Of a stretch of DNA of 64,000 nt, positions 1 to 8,940 are shown in pieces. This DNA is from an uncultured Fibrobacter sp. (GTDB taxonomy: Bacteria; Fibrobacterota; Fibrobacteria; Fibrobacterales; Fibrobacteraceae), in contig NZ_CAMZCS010000014.1 of assembly GCF_947305105.1 (NCBI RefSeq), forward strand, positions 18,441-82,440. Reading direction: 5' to 3'. Position 1 is the first letter of the stretch. Every line of letters begins with the position of its first letter. The position numbers and the translations under genes are program-made. The notes under the pieces are model-generated. The model was given only the letters and a program-made list of their open reading frames with translations. It was not told where the DNA came from and ran no database searches.

Positions 1-1629
1 CTGGAGGGAATTGTGGCAAACTCCGAAGTAGGTTCCCAGGGCGTCGCACGATACGCGGCGTGTCTCGTTAGTAAGGTCGAATTCGAAATCTTCCACGCGT
101 TCTTTAGGATCGGAGACTGGTTCGTGATTCATCCAGTTGTACCCGTGGACGGTTTTTGCTACCATCTTTTTGCTAGGAATCAAGACTTTCCATTTCTGTT
201 TCGTTTCAAAATCCCTGAACGGCGGGTAGTCGGGGTCTTCGTTCTTGAGAATTTGCTTGCAACGTTCTTCGTCGTAGCAAGGATTTGGATTGGAGGGCGC
301 GACGCCCATTGGCTCACCCCAGCATGGATCACAATCAGAACATTGGTTTATGTCGCATTCGTTCTCCATTATCTGTGGATCGGTGCCTTCTCTACAAGCG
401 ACGGGACATTTGTAATTGTCCTTGTCGAGCGGGTCGAACTTGTTATGGAGCCTTTCCCATTGCCCGTCGACGCACCTGTACATGATGGCGTTGTTGTTGA
501 TGTCGTTGTCGCACCTCAGTTCGTCGTTCAGGCACTCGCCGCAGATGGCCTTGTCGGTACGGCACGACTTGTTGCCGCATATGGAAACGGCCTTCTTGGC
601 TTCGCCGGCGACGCACTCGTAGACGGTTCCCTTTTGTTCGTTATCGTTGGTGCAGGTGTGTTCGTAGTTCGTGCACGCACCGCAACCGTTGTCGCGCGGG
701 TCGCAGGAATTTCCGTCACAGCTCTCGGTTTTCTTCTTTCCGTTTTCACAGTGGGTGACGGTCGCCTTGAAGTTCTTGTCTTCGGTACAGGTCTGCACGT
801 CGTTGATGCATTCGCCGCAATCCGTCTCTTCTTCGTTACAGGATACCGTACCGCACGAGCGGTTCACGAGGACTCCCTTCACGCATTCCTTGACAACGCC
901 GATGCTTGCGGGGCTGTTGGAGCACGTGCTCTTGTAGCTGTCGTCGCATTCGCTTTCGACTTCGGCTCCCGTATTCGCGCATTCCTTGGTCACTGTATTG
1001 CAGAGAACGCCTTCGTCACAGGTGTTGCTCTTGCAAGAGCATTTTCCGTCTTTCGCCTTGCCGCCAGACGCCTTGCACAAGTCGGCGAAGGAGTTGAGAG
1101 TCGACGAAGTGGTGTCCTTGGATTCTTTTGTCGATGATGAGTCTTTGGTTTCTTTCGTCGAAGAGGTATCTTCGGTGCGCTTGGTCTGGTTCCCGCAAAT
1201 TCCTGAAAGAACGTTACAGACGGCACCCACGTCGCAGAGCTCGCCCTTACAGATACACACGCCGTCTTTTTCTTTACCGCCGGACCCCTTGCACAAGTCT
1301 ATGAACTTGGTGAGAGTTTCTTTGGACATGGAGGAGGAACTCTTTTTAGAGGAACTGCTCACATCCTTGTCACTGTCCGTGGAATCGGGACGAATTCCCA
1401 GATCGACCCATTCGTGGTCGAGGCAAAGGAAGTCGGAGTGCTTGTCCTTCACGTAGACCGTATCTCCTTCGTTGGTGTCGGTGCAGGCGCCCAACTCGAA
1501 AATCGAGGGAACTTCCGTGACAACCTTCTTTGGGGTTACCTTTTCGCTGCTGTCGTCGTCACCGCAGCCGGTAATGAGGACGGCTCCGAGGAGTGCCGAA
1601 CCTAGAAGGGATAGGAATGTTTTTTTCAT
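1..1629 (-). CDS. Cys-rich repeat lipoprotein, 3' end outside window
   Basis: A minus-strand reading frame starts at ATG 1629-1627 (GGAG Shine-Dalgarno 8 nt upstream) and stays open to base 1, giving 543 codons with the C-terminus missing. It begins MKKTFLSLLGSALLG and has the lipobox ITGC, so it is a predicted lipoprotein. A short Cys module follows (ACTDTNEGDTVYV...FLCLDHEWVD), then Ser/Lys/Thr linkers, two related C-x-C modules (roughly residues 105-145 and 170-215), and several Cys repeats of about 45 residues of the type CGEC-N-D...C...D...C..G...C....C. This suggests a disulfide-stabilised surface stalk. The long opposite-strand frame here is its shadow. I do not recognise a named family, and function is unknown. 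Confidence 0.85.
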   Translation of the reverse strand, partial: MKKTFLSLLGSALLGAVLITGCGDDDSSEKVTPKKVVTEVPSIFELGACTDTNEGDTVYVKDKHSDFLCLDHEWVDLGIRPDSTDSDKDVSSSSKKSSSSMSKETLTKFIDLCKGSGGKEKDGVCICKGELCDVGAVCNVLSGICGNQTKRTEDTSSTKETKDSSSTKESKDTTSSTLNSFADLCKASGGKAKDGKCSCKSNTCDEGVLCNTVTKECANTGAEVESECDDSYKSTCSNSPASIGVVKECVKGVLVNRSCGTVSCNEEETDCGECINDVQTCTEDKNFKATVTHCENGKKKTESCDGNSCDPRDNGCGACTNYEHTCTNDNEQKGTVYECVAGEAKKAVSICGNKSCRTDKAICGECLNDELRCDNDINNNAIMYRCVDGQWERLHNKFDPLDKDNYKCPVACREGTDPQIMENECDINQCSDCDPCWGEPMGVAPSNPNPCYDEERCKQILKNEDPDYPPFRDFETKQKWKVLIPSKKMVAKTVHGYNWMNHEPVSDPKERVEDFEFDLTNETRRVSCDALGTYFGVCHNSLQ

Positions 1630-1728
1630 TGCAATCTCCGCCAAAAAAAAACTTACAATTTTATTCCAAATATACCCAGATTCATCAATGTTGTCAATTT
1701 TGGGGCTGTTTTGAGCGCCAATTCCCTG

Positions 1729-2622
1729 TTATTTTCCGCCCAATTCCCGCGGGTGGAACATTCTGTGTTCCTGCTTGATGAATTCCTTGTCGATGTGTGT
1801 ATAAATTTGCGTGGTGCTGATGTCTGCATGGCCCAGCAGTTCCTGCAGGACGCGCAGGTCCATGCCCGCCTCTAGGCAGTGCGTGGCAAAACTGTGCCGG
1901 AAGGTGTGCGGCGAAACTTGTTTGGAAAGGTGTGCCGTGTGTTGTTGCACGATTTTCCAGGCACCCATGCGGGTCATCGGTTTGCCATGGGAATTTAAAA
2001 TTATGTTGTCTGTTGTCGGGTGGGTGAGGGGGCGTCCATCTTCTATCCAGGCGCGCAGATTTTCTTTCGCCTTGCTGCCGAGCGGTACCAGGCGTTGCTT
2101 GTTGCCTTTGCCGATGGGGGTGAGCCATTCGTTTTCTAGGTCCAGGTGCGAGAGCTTGATTCCCAAGGTCTCCGATATGCGGAGTCCCGCGCTGTACATG
2201 AGTTCAAACAGGGCCGTGTCGCGGAGCGGGTTCTTGCCGTTTGCCGCACTCTCGAATACGCTGTCGATTTCTTCGCGGGTGAGGTACTGGGGCAAATAAT
2301 GGCCCAGCTTGGGGCGTTCGAGCATCGATTCGGTGCTGTAGTCGTACTCGCCTTCCTTCTGCATGTACTTGAGGAACCCGCGCAGGCTCGAAAAGTGTCG
2401 CGCGATGGATGTGGGGGAGTATTCCTCCTGCCCGGCGGTGAACGTCAGGAATTCGTCCAGTTTTTCCGGGGTCAAATCCTTCAAGTCCAAACTGGATTCG
2501 TCGAGCCATTCGATAAAATGCCTCAAATCTTCCTGATAGCTCTGGATGGTGGCAGGCGAAAGGTTCCGCTCCACTCCCAAGAAGGCCAGGTAGGCGTCCA
2601 TGCGGTTCGAATTGAGGCTCAT
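1729..2622 (-). CDS. xerD: Site-specific tyrosine recombinase XerD
   Basis: The 297-residue protein has the usual XerC/D length. An N-terminal SAM-like core-binding domain (about residues 5-90) is followed by the catalytic domain. The tyrosine-recombinase residues are all visible: R148 (GLRISE), K172 (GKGNK), H239 and R242 (HTFRHSFATH), H265 (LLGHADIS) and nucleophile Y274 (TTQIYTH). GRP near 197 and the C-terminal HPRE resemble XerD more than XerC. XerD acts with XerC and FtsK at dif to resolve chromosome dimers. An AAGGA site precedes the ATG. The gene begins 15 nt after the stop of the four-FISUMP lipoprotein and is probably cotranscribed with it. No dif site or integrase cargo is seen nearby. 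Confidence 0.9.
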   Translation of the reverse strand: MSLNSNRMDAYLAFLGVERNLSPATIQSYQEDLRHFIEWLDESSLDLKDLTPEKLDEFLTFTAGQEEYSPTSIARHFSSLRGFLKYMQKEGEYDYSTESMLERPKLGHYLPQYLTREEIDSVFESAANGKNPLRDTALFELMYSAGLRISETLGIKLSHLDLENEWLTPIGKGNKQRLVPLGSKAKENLRAWIEDGRPLTHPTTDNIILNSHGKPMTRMGAWKIVQQHTAHLSKQVSPHTFRHSFATHCLEAGMDLRVLQELLGHADISTTQIYTHIDKEFIKQEHRMFHPRELGGK

Positions 2623-2637
2623 CTTATTCCTTGAATT

Positions 2638-5229
2638 TTAGTCCTTGACGCAGCGGATTGCCGTGAAGTGCCTGCGGTACTGCGAAATTTCCTTGGTAAT
2701 CGCCTTGGGTTTACCTTGGCCTGTAGAATAATAATACATGACCGTATCTGCAGGGTTGTGAACGGCGAGGCACGCCTCCTGGTCGATAGACAGGGTCTGC
2801 TGATTTTGCCTGCCGTAGCTGAAGACATCGGCTTGCGTGTAGCAACCGTTAGGAACGATCCCGAAGCCGTACTTGTCCATGCCGTGATTTTTGGTTATTG
2901 TTTTTCCTACAGAATTGATGTATTCCCATCCGTAAACGGCTTTAAGGTCGATGCCCGCGGAATCGCCGACAAAGTCCAGCAGGTCGTCCCAGTCGCCTAG
3001 GGTCGGCACGTGCCATCCGCTAGGGCAAAGGGCCTCGGTGGAGTCAGAGACCAAGGGGTACCTATAGTAGCGCCCGTACTTGGCGCAGGAATCCATGTAA
3101 CAATAGCTTTTTGCGGAATCGGCAGCCTCGTAGCGCAGGCTTTCTGCCATCCAGGTGACTCCGTTCATCTCGACGGTCTTGTATTCCTGCCCGTCGCGGT
3201 CGTCGGTCAGTGTCCCGTATTCGCCGGTGTAGCCGTAGGCGACGGCGGTGTCGTTGACGCAGCGGACATTGAGGTAATAGGCTATCGAGGTAGACCCGAC
3301 ATACAGGGTATCTTTAAGGATGCTTTCGCTTTTGGAAGAGGTGAGGGTGTATGCCATGCTGTCCTTCTTAATGTCGCTGCTCCAATAGTTTTCACTTCCG
3401 CTACGATTGACACCTATGGCACTGCGGTCGAAGAAACCGTAGAACGAGGAATCGTTCCTTGCGTATCCGGACAGGGGCATCGAGAATCCAAATTCGTCTT
3501 TCCCGCCATAATAATTGGAAAGCAGGTGCTCGGCCTTGGTATCGAGCCCCCCGAAATAGACAAGCGTGTCGAAGTCGGCCTTCGACGGCAGGTGCCATCC
3601 GTCGGGGCATGCGGTCTTTGCCTCGTCGAAGGTATAGTACCGCCCGAAGGTGCTGCAATAGTCGGAATAACGGTGGTCCTGGTAACAGAAGCTGTTTTCC
3701 GTTTCGTAGTTCAAGTTCTGCGACATCCACTTCTGCGGGCCGATAACAGTGGTCTTGTAGGTCTGGCCGTCGCGCGGGTCGGTGAACTTGCCGTAATTGA
3801 AGGAGGGATTCAAAAGCGAGTCCGTCATGTCGGGGGCGGAGCGGCTCTTGACGCAATAGTACTGCTGGGCGGTGCTTTCGCGGAGGGTCCTGTCGGAATA
3901 TGCCGCGTCGGAAGACTGGAGGAACGTGATTCCGTCTATCATGACGTCTTGAGCGGATTGGATGTTCAAGCCGTATGCGTTGAGGCCGTTTCTGTAATTC
4001 CAGCCGGTCTTGGACTTGAGCATGATTCCCGCGAAGCACTTGCCTCCGATGCTCTCGAAAAGTTCCGCCCAATCTTCCTCATCGGGGGTGTGCCAGCCGA
4101 AGGGGCAATAGTATTCCGTCCAGGATTCTATCTTGACGGGCGTCTTGACCCATTCTTGGTTCCCGATCTTGACGGATTTCTTCCCGCCGACATCGCCGTA
4201 TTCGCATTTGTCCTTGCCGTCGACATTGCACGGCTTGACCTTGGGAGCCCATGCGGAATCCTTGCAGGTTTCGTCGTTGGATTTCACCGAGGCCTTGTCG
4301 TTCAAGTCGGGCCATGGGGTGGGGGCGTCACCCTTGATGCAGCGCAGTTGCGCGACCCTGGAATCTTTAAGCTTATCCTCCGAAGTACTGACATAGGTGA
4401 CGTTGAACGGAGTGGTGCGTTCGGTTTCTGCCATGGCTATGCCCGTGTACAATTTCCCTGAGTTGCGGGTATTGTACGGTGTCCAGAAATAAAAATCGGT
4501 ATTGACCGAAAATCCGTAGGCATCGGTTCCGCAGAGGTCGACCTTGGCGAAACAGTTGTCCTTGCTCATCAGGTTCCTGGCGCCGTCGGAATACTTGTAG
4601 TCAGAGAACTTGCGGCCTCCCGTGTTCGAGAACAGGGTCGCCCAGTCACTTCTTGTCGGGATTCTCCATCCGTCAGGGCATATTCCCTGGACTAGCGTAT
4701 CGCAAATGTTAGAAAGGGAGCAACCATTCGAAAGGGTGTCCATTATAGTTGTCCAGGTGTACTTTCTCCCGTACTTTTTGCAGTCGGTATCGGTGGAGTC
4801 ATAGCATTCGCTGCCAGATTCCGTTTTGTAGTTCAGGTTCTCGGCCATCCAAGTCTGTTCGCCGATCGTGACGGTCTTGTAGGTCTTGCCGTCGCGCTTG
4901 TTGGTGAATTTCCCCTTGACGACGGAGGAGGGGTCAACTACATAGTTGCCGGAGCTGCTAGACTTCTTGCTGCTGCTCGATTTCTTGCTCGAAGAGGAAT
5001 CGTCTTCAGGATCAGAATCATCATCCGGTTCCTCGCTGCTCGAAGACGACTTTTTCTTTGAGTCGGATGAGTTTTTCTTGCTCGACGAAGAGTCGCTTTC
5101 CGAATCGGACGAGACGGAGGAACTGGAAGACATTTCCTCGTCGTCGGATTTTGCGTCGGTGGAGCTTTCACCGCTACAGCATAGGAGGAAAAACGGAAGA
5201 ACCAATGCGAGGTAAGGTGCTATTCTCAT
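2638..5229 (-). CDS. FISUMP-domain lipoprotein with four domain copies
   Basis: An 863-residue protein. The N-terminus (MRIAPYLALVLPFFLLCC) is a lipoprotein-like signal ending in tandem Cys, followed by about 75 residues rich in Ser/Asp/Lys that look like a flexible linker. Four FISUMP domains follow at roughly 105-300, 335-465, 480-655 and 665-863. Each has the signature DGKTYKTVTIGEQTWMAENL and CPDGWHLP or a close variant. The second copy is degenerate (IGNQEWVKTPVKI, CPFGWHTP). FISUMP domains are highly duplicated in Fibrobacter cell-surface proteins and their molecular role is not established to my knowledge. The start has a strong AAGGAG site. xerD lies 15 nt downstream on the same strand. 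Confidence 0.93.
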   Translation of the reverse strand: MRIAPYLALVLPFFLLCCSGESSTDAKSDDEEMSSSSSVSSDSESDSSSSKKNSSDSKKKSSSSSEEPDDDSDPEDDSSSSKKSSSSKKSSSSGNYVVDPSSVVKGKFTNKRDGKTYKTVTIGEQTWMAENLNYKTESGSECYDSTDTDCKKYGRKYTWTTIMDTLSNGCSLSNICDTLVQGICPDGWRIPTRSDWATLFSNTGGRKFSDYKYSDGARNLMSKDNCFAKVDLCGTDAYGFSVNTDFYFWTPYNTRNSGKLYTGIAMAETERTTPFNVTYVSTSEDKLKDSRVAQLRCIKGDAPTPWPDLNDKASVKSNDETCKDSAWAPKVKPCNVDGKDKCEYGDVGGKKSVKIGNQEWVKTPVKIESWTEYYCPFGWHTPDEEDWAELFESIGGKCFAGIMLKSKTGWNYRNGLNAYGLNIQSAQDVMIDGITFLQSSDAAYSDRTLRESTAQQYYCVKSRSAPDMTDSLLNPSFNYGKFTDPRDGQTYKTTVIGPQKWMSQNLNYETENSFCYQDHRYSDYCSTFGRYYTFDEAKTACPDGWHLPSKADFDTLVYFGGLDTKAEHLLSNYYGGKDEFGFSMPLSGYARNDSSFYGFFDRSAIGVNRSGSENYWSSDIKKDSMAYTLTSSKSESILKDTLYVGSTSIAYYLNVRCVNDTAVAYGYTGEYGTLTDDRDGQEYKTVEMNGVTWMAESLRYEAADSAKSYCYMDSCAKYGRYYRYPLVSDSTEALCPSGWHVPTLGDWDDLLDFVGDSAGIDLKAVYGWEYINSVGKTITKNHGMDKYGFGIVPNGCYTQADVFSYGRQNQQTLSIDQEACLAVHNPADTVMYYYSTGQGKPKAITKEISQYRRHFTAIRCVKD

Positions 5230-5289
5230 AATATTCTCCTTGCTTTTAAATGAATATAGAATTTTTTTGAATTTTTTTATAAAAAACCC

Positions 5290-5318
5290 TTGACAAGTCT
5301 TTTCTGCTTTTCTATAAT
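5290..5318 (+). promoter_or_regulatory. Sigma70-type promoter of the tRNA-Lys gene
   Basis: TTGACA (5290-5295) and TATAAT (5313-5318) are both perfect consensus hexamers with a 17-nt spacer, ending 21 nt before the mature tRNA 5' end. Confidence 0.9.
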
Positions 5319-5339
5319 TGTGCGCGTCCGAGCGACAAT

Positions 5340-5412
<73 letters not shown>

Positions 5413-5414
5413 CT

Positions 5415-5451
5415 AAGTGCCGATTCCGAGAAGGAATCGGCACTTTTTTTT
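5415..5451 (+). terminator. Intrinsic terminator of tRNA-Lys
   Basis: A perfect 13-bp inverted repeat (AAGTGCCGATTCC with GGAATCGGCACTT, loop GAGAA) is followed directly by a T run. It starts three bases after the tRNA. Confidence 0.95.
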
Positions 5452-5473
5452 CAAGATATTCTATTTCCTAAAT

Positions 5474-5515
5474 AAAAAAGCCTGCCGCCGAGTTCAATCG
5501 GAGGCAGGCTTTTTT
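5474..5515 (-). terminator. Terminator of the barrel gene (bidirectional shape)
   Basis: The stem AAAAAAGCCTGCC/GGCAGGCTTTTTT has an inner CCGA/TCGG pair. Flanking A and T runs let it act on either strand. It lies 35 nt past the stop of the minus-strand outer-membrane protein. Confidence 0.85.
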
Positions 5516-5549
5516 GTGCCAGCAAGGAATGGCTGGCTCTGCAAATGGG

Positions 5550-6566
5550 TTAGATGAACAATTTCAGGCCGATGGACAGGTCAACTGCCCTGAAGCTCCA
5601 GTATTCGTCCTTGCCATCGTCACGGATGTACAGATCGTCATAGATATCGGAAATACCGATGTTCATGCGCGTGTAAATGCCGAAGTGGCTGGTTGCATTG
5701 ACGCCCATACCCATGATGAAGTCCCAAGACATCGGTGCGCAGTGGTCTTCGTGGAGGTCCTGGTCTACTCGCTTATTTCCGTTGATGGAAATCTGGAGGT
5801 TGTTGTACAGGGGAACTTCGATTTCGGTACCGATGAAGAAGTTGACAACGCCAGAACGGGTGGCATTGATGTTCATCTGGAGAGGGAAACCGAGCGAATA
5901 AGCTACGATCTTGTCTTTACGCGCTTCCCTTTCGTATGTAGTCCGGTTTGTCTGCGAGAAGGAATTGGATTCTTTTCTATAGATGAACTGGGAACCGATT
6001 TCGAAGCTGAAGATATATTCGCTTATGGGAATGGTCACGAATGCGCCACCGTTCCAAGTCAGGCCTTCGTCGAGGTCGTCGTTGTCTTCGCCTTCGAATT
6101 CGCTGGTACCGATGGATGCCTGGATACCGTAGTGCATGGTCTGCCTGGGATGGACCCTCGGTGCCGGTGCAGGTGCTGGAGCCGGAGCCTGCTGGACCGG
6201 CGCTACTGCGACGGGCTGCGGCTGCGGCATTACGACCGGTTGAGGCTGAGTCGGCTGTTGGGCTTCAGTTGTGTTGGCATAGTAGAAAATTACGGGGACC
6301 GATTCGCCGTTTTGTGCGGCTTGTTCCGCTGCGGGCGCTGCCGTGGGCTCGTTTGGTGCTGGAGCTACAACGGGAGCGGGTGCCGGTTGTTCGGTTGCGG
6401 CTGGTGCTGGAACGGGAGCGGGTGCTGCGACAGGAGCTGCTTCTGCAGCGGGAGCTGCAACAGGGGCGGCTTCTACAGCGGGTGCTTCTTGGGGAGTGTC
6501 TTGAGCGACGGCAAAGGTTGCAAGGCAGAAAAGCGAAGAAACGGCAAGGATAATTTTTTTATTCAT
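5550..6566 (-). CDS. Outer-membrane beta-barrel protein with Pro/Ala-rich N-terminal linker
   Basis: The 338-residue protein starts with a Sec signal peptide (MNKKIILAVSSLFCLATFAVAQ). About residues 25-140 are a low-complexity Ala/Pro/Gln linker with repeated EAAPVAAPA units, which could span the periplasm or contact peptidoglycan. The remaining 200 residues (from MHYGIQASIGTSEFEG) alternate hydrophobic and polar residues like a small 8-10 strand barrel and end in LKLFI, a barrel-type C-terminus. AAGGAG lies 6 nt upstream of the ATG. It has its own downstream terminator and faces the nucleotidyltransferase gene divergently. The specific family is not recognised. Confidence 0.85.
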   Translation of the reverse strand: MNKKIILAVSSLFCLATFAVAQDTPQEAPAVEAAPVAAPAAEAAPVAAPAPVPAPAATEQPAPAPVVAPAPNEPTAAPAAEQAAQNGESVPVIFYYANTTEAQQPTQPQPVVMPQPQPVAVAPVQQAPAPAPAPAPRVHPRQTMHYGIQASIGTSEFEGEDNDDLDEGLTWNGGAFVTIPISEYIFSFEIGSQFIYRKESNSFSQTNRTTYEREARKDKIVAYSLGFPLQMNINATRSGVVNFFIGTEIEVPLYNNLQISINGNKRVDQDLHEDHCAPMSWDFIMGMGVNATSHFGIYTRMNIGISDIYDDLYIRDDGKDEYWSFRAVDLSIGLKLFI

Positions 6567-6747
6567 GAACTACTCCTTAATATGTTCCCAATTAAACTAT
6601 TTAATTTTTTCCAATAAAGAAAGAAAACGTGGATATTTTCTTCAAGTTTTTTGATTTTTTTAGAAAAAGATATGTTTTTTTGTTATTTTTTTGTATAATG
6701 GGATGTAAAGTTTTGCATATGTATCGCAAATCAAGGATTGCAAAGAA

Positions 6748-7671
6748 ATGAAAATTATTTTGCCAGTCGCTGGTAATGGCATAAGACTCCGTCCCTATAC
6801 TGAGGATCTTCCGAAGTGTTTGTTGCCTGTGGCGGGAAAGACTATTATTGATTGGATTGTCGAAGATTCTTTGAGCTTGAACCCTTCTGAAACGTTTTTC
6901 ATCACGGGTTACAAAGCCGAGAAAATGGATGAATATTTACAGGGCAAGCCGGAATGGGGTAAAGTTCGTACTGTCCGTCAGGAAAATCCGCAGGGTTTGG
7001 GCGAGGCGATAAGCCTTGCGCTGCCGTTTGTGGACGACGAAGAACCGCTGCTGATTATCTTGGGGGATACGCTTTTTGAAGCCGACCTTTCCATTCTTGC
7101 AAATGCCGAAGAAAATATCCTTTATACTTACAAGGTCGAGGATCCGTCGCGTTTTGGTGTTGCTGTGACATCTTCTGATGGTCAAATTGAACGTCTTGTA
7201 GAAAAACCGCAAGAATTCGTGAGTGACGAGGCTATTGTCGGCATCTACTACATCAAGAACGTGAAGGCGTTGAAAGATTCTCTTAAATATTTGATGGACA
7301 ACAATATACGTACCAAGAACGAATTCCAGCTGACCGATGCGCTCGAAAGAATGATCGAACAGGGGTATAAGTTCAAGACGGCTCCTGTGTTCCGCTGGTT
7401 GGATTGCGGCTTGATGGAAACGTTATTGCATACGAATGCGCACATGCTCAGCCGTAATGACAATAGCGCCGAGTTCGTTGCCAAGGGAATGAAGGTCGTT
7501 TCTCCGTGCTATATTGGCAAGAATGTCAAGATTTACGGCTGCAAGATTGGCCCGTATGTTACCATTGGGGACGATTGCGAACTTTCGGGTGTCGAAATCA
7601 GCAATTCTGTCGTCTGGAGCGGTGTAAAGATTACGAACGGTAAAATCTGCAATTCTATTGTTCATAAATAA
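6748..7671 (+). CDS. NDP-sugar nucleotidyltransferase (glucose-1-phosphate thymidylyltransferase-like)
   Basis: The 307-residue protein begins with the nucleotidyltransferase signature MKIILPVAGNGIRLRPYTEDLPKCLLPV, here split: PVAGNGIRLRP binds the nucleotide and PKCLLPVAGK follows it. LGDTLF is the metal/substrate loop and VEKP a sugar-binding motif. The C-terminal ~70 residues (YIGKNVKIYGCKIGPYVTIG) form left-handed beta-helix hexapeptide turns, as in long-form archaeal-type RmlA and related enzymes. The expected reaction is sugar-1-phosphate plus NTP to NDP-sugar for polysaccharide synthesis. Exact substrates cannot be read from sequence. AAGGA precedes the start, and a terminator follows, so it is probably monocistronic. 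Confidence 0.85.
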   Translation: MKIILPVAGNGIRLRPYTEDLPKCLLPVAGKTIIDWIVEDSLSLNPSETFFITGYKAEKMDEYLQGKPEWGKVRTVRQENPQGLGEAISLALPFVDDEEPLLIILGDTLFEADLSILANAEENILYTYKVEDPSRFGVAVTSSDGQIERLVEKPQEFVSDEAIVGIYYIKNVKALKDSLKYLMDNNIRTKNEFQLTDALERMIEQGYKFKTAPVFRWLDCGLMETLLHTNAHMLSRNDNSAEFVAKGMKVVSPCYIGKNVKIYGCKIGPYVTIGDDCELSGVEISNSVVWSGVKITNGKICNSIVHK

Positions 7672-7716
7672 ATCTTTACATCTCTTTGAGATTTGCTCAA
7701 CGCTTTTTTCTTGTTT

Positions 7717-7746
7717 AGCGGCGCATTCTGATGTGCCGCTTTTTTT
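7717..7746 (+). terminator. Intrinsic terminator after nucleotidyltransferase
   Basis: AGCGGCGCA pairs with TGTGCCGCT around loop TTCTGA, followed by a T7 run. It lies 45 nt after the stop. Confidence 0.85.
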
Positions 7747-7801
7747 GCGTTATATATTCCAGCCTAGGGAAACCATTCATTTCTAATAGGAGTATCTTAA
7801 A

Positions 7802-8878
7802 ATGAATTGTAAAAAAATTGCCTTGGCCGTGTCCCTCGCGGCTGTATTCTGTTTCATAGGCTGTGGCGACGATTCCTCTAACTCGCCGTCGGCGGCTGGG
7901 GGCGATGGAACCGTTCTTTCCAGCGATTCCAATGGTGGCGAAGGTGGTGAAGTGACCTCCAACGACTCCAAGGATGGAAAGGAAAAATCTGCTAAGTCCA
8001 CGGATTCGAAGGATTCCAAGGACGAAAAGGCCTCGGATGACAAGGAAAAGAAAGATTCCGGCGAATCCAAGGATTCTTCTAGCACTTCCAATGATTCTGG
8101 AGACAGCGGCAGCACAACTCCTTCCAGCGACTCCAAGGGCGACGTAACGTCCAATCCTTCGAGCGGAGGCATGATGTCTTTCGATTCGACGGCCTTTGCC
8201 AGCATGTTCTCTTGCTCCGAGGAAGGCGCGACCCAGAACCAGATGGGCTACGTCAGTGTTTGCACGAACGGCCAGTGGGTTTATGATTCCACGGCGACCG
8301 CCGAAGCCAACAAGTGCACCGAGGAAGGTGCCACGAAAACGGATTCCACGTCGACGATGGGTTTCACGATGGCCATGACTTACGTCTGCAAGGACGGTAA
8401 GTGGTCTATGAATATGGGTTCTGGCGTTTCGGGGACCCCGTGCGATGTGGAAGATTCCACCAAGGAAGAGAACGGGAAGTCCTACATCTGCAAGGAAGGC
8501 AAGTGGGAACGCGATAAGGCTGCTGAAGCCGAAAAGAACAAGTGCGACAAGGAAGACTCCACCAAGATCGAGAACGGGAAGTCCTACATCTGCAAGGAAG
8601 GCCAGTGGGCCCGCGACAGGGAAGCTGATGCCGAAAGGAACAAGTGCGACGAGGAAGGCGCCACGAAGGACAGCACTTCGATGGGCATGTCAATGAAGTA
8701 CGTATGCACGGACGGCCAGTGGAAAATGGACATGTCCAGCTTTACGGGTGGCGGATTCAACATGGGTGACAGCACTGGTACCGGCTTTAACTTCGGTGGC
8801 CGCCGCGACAGCACGGGTGGTTTCAATATCGGTGGGGGCACCAAGCCCGTAGTCCCGGATTCCACCGCAACTGAATAG
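7802..8878 (+). CDS. Lipoprotein with five C-EG-Y-C-W modules
   Basis: A 358-residue protein. The signal ends in the lipobox FIGC (Cys at about residue 20), followed by a ~100-residue Ser/Asp/Lys linker. It then has five tandem copies of a short module with the pattern Cys, Glu-Gly-Ala-Thr-Lys, Tyr-Val/Ile-Cys, Lys-x-Gly-x-Trp (residues about 135-310), each probably holding one disulfide. The Gly-rich tail repeats FNMGDSTG/FNFGGRRDSTG. The same module appears once near the N-terminus of several other lipoproteins in the window. AGGAG sits 9 nt upstream. It is probably a surface-exposed, extended protein; I know of no named family. Confidence 0.88.
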   Translation: MNCKKIALAVSLAAVFCFIGCGDDSSNSPSAAGGDGTVLSSDSNGGEGGEVTSNDSKDGKEKSAKSTDSKDSKDEKASDDKEKKDSGESKDSSSTSNDSGDSGSTTPSSDSKGDVTSNPSSGGMMSFDSTAFASMFSCSEEGATQNQMGYVSVCTNGQWVYDSTATAEANKCTEEGATKTDSTSTMGFTMAMTYVCKDGKWSMNMGSGVSGTPCDVEDSTKEENGKSYICKEGKWERDKAAEAEKNKCDKEDSTKIENGKSYICKEGQWARDREADAERNKCDEEGATKDSTSMGMSMKYVCTDGQWKMDMSSFTGGGFNMGDSTGTGFNFGGRRDSTGGFNIGGGTKPVVPDSTATE

Positions 8879-8906
8879 TAGTTTGTCCTGAAAAACAACA
8901 AGCAAA

Positions 8907-8933
8907 GACCCCGGCAATAGCTGGGGCCTTTTT
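8907..8933 (+). terminator. Intrinsic terminator after module lipoprotein
   Basis: CCCCGGC and GCTGGGG pair (one G-T) around loop AATA, followed by CC and a T run. Confidence 0.8.
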
Positions 8934-8940
8934 GGTAAAT

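Noticed and set aside
13..1137. Long plus-strand open frame (374 codons)
   Set aside because: It is the exact antisense of the Cys-rich lipoprotein, with no Shine-Dalgarno site, and reads as low-complexity Val/Ala/Phe sequence.
1729..2622. Integrase of a genomic island
   Set aside because: Its length and end motifs match XerD, and no attachment repeats, tRNA junction or cargo are visible; tRNA-Lys is 2.7 kb away and intact with no flanking duplication seen.
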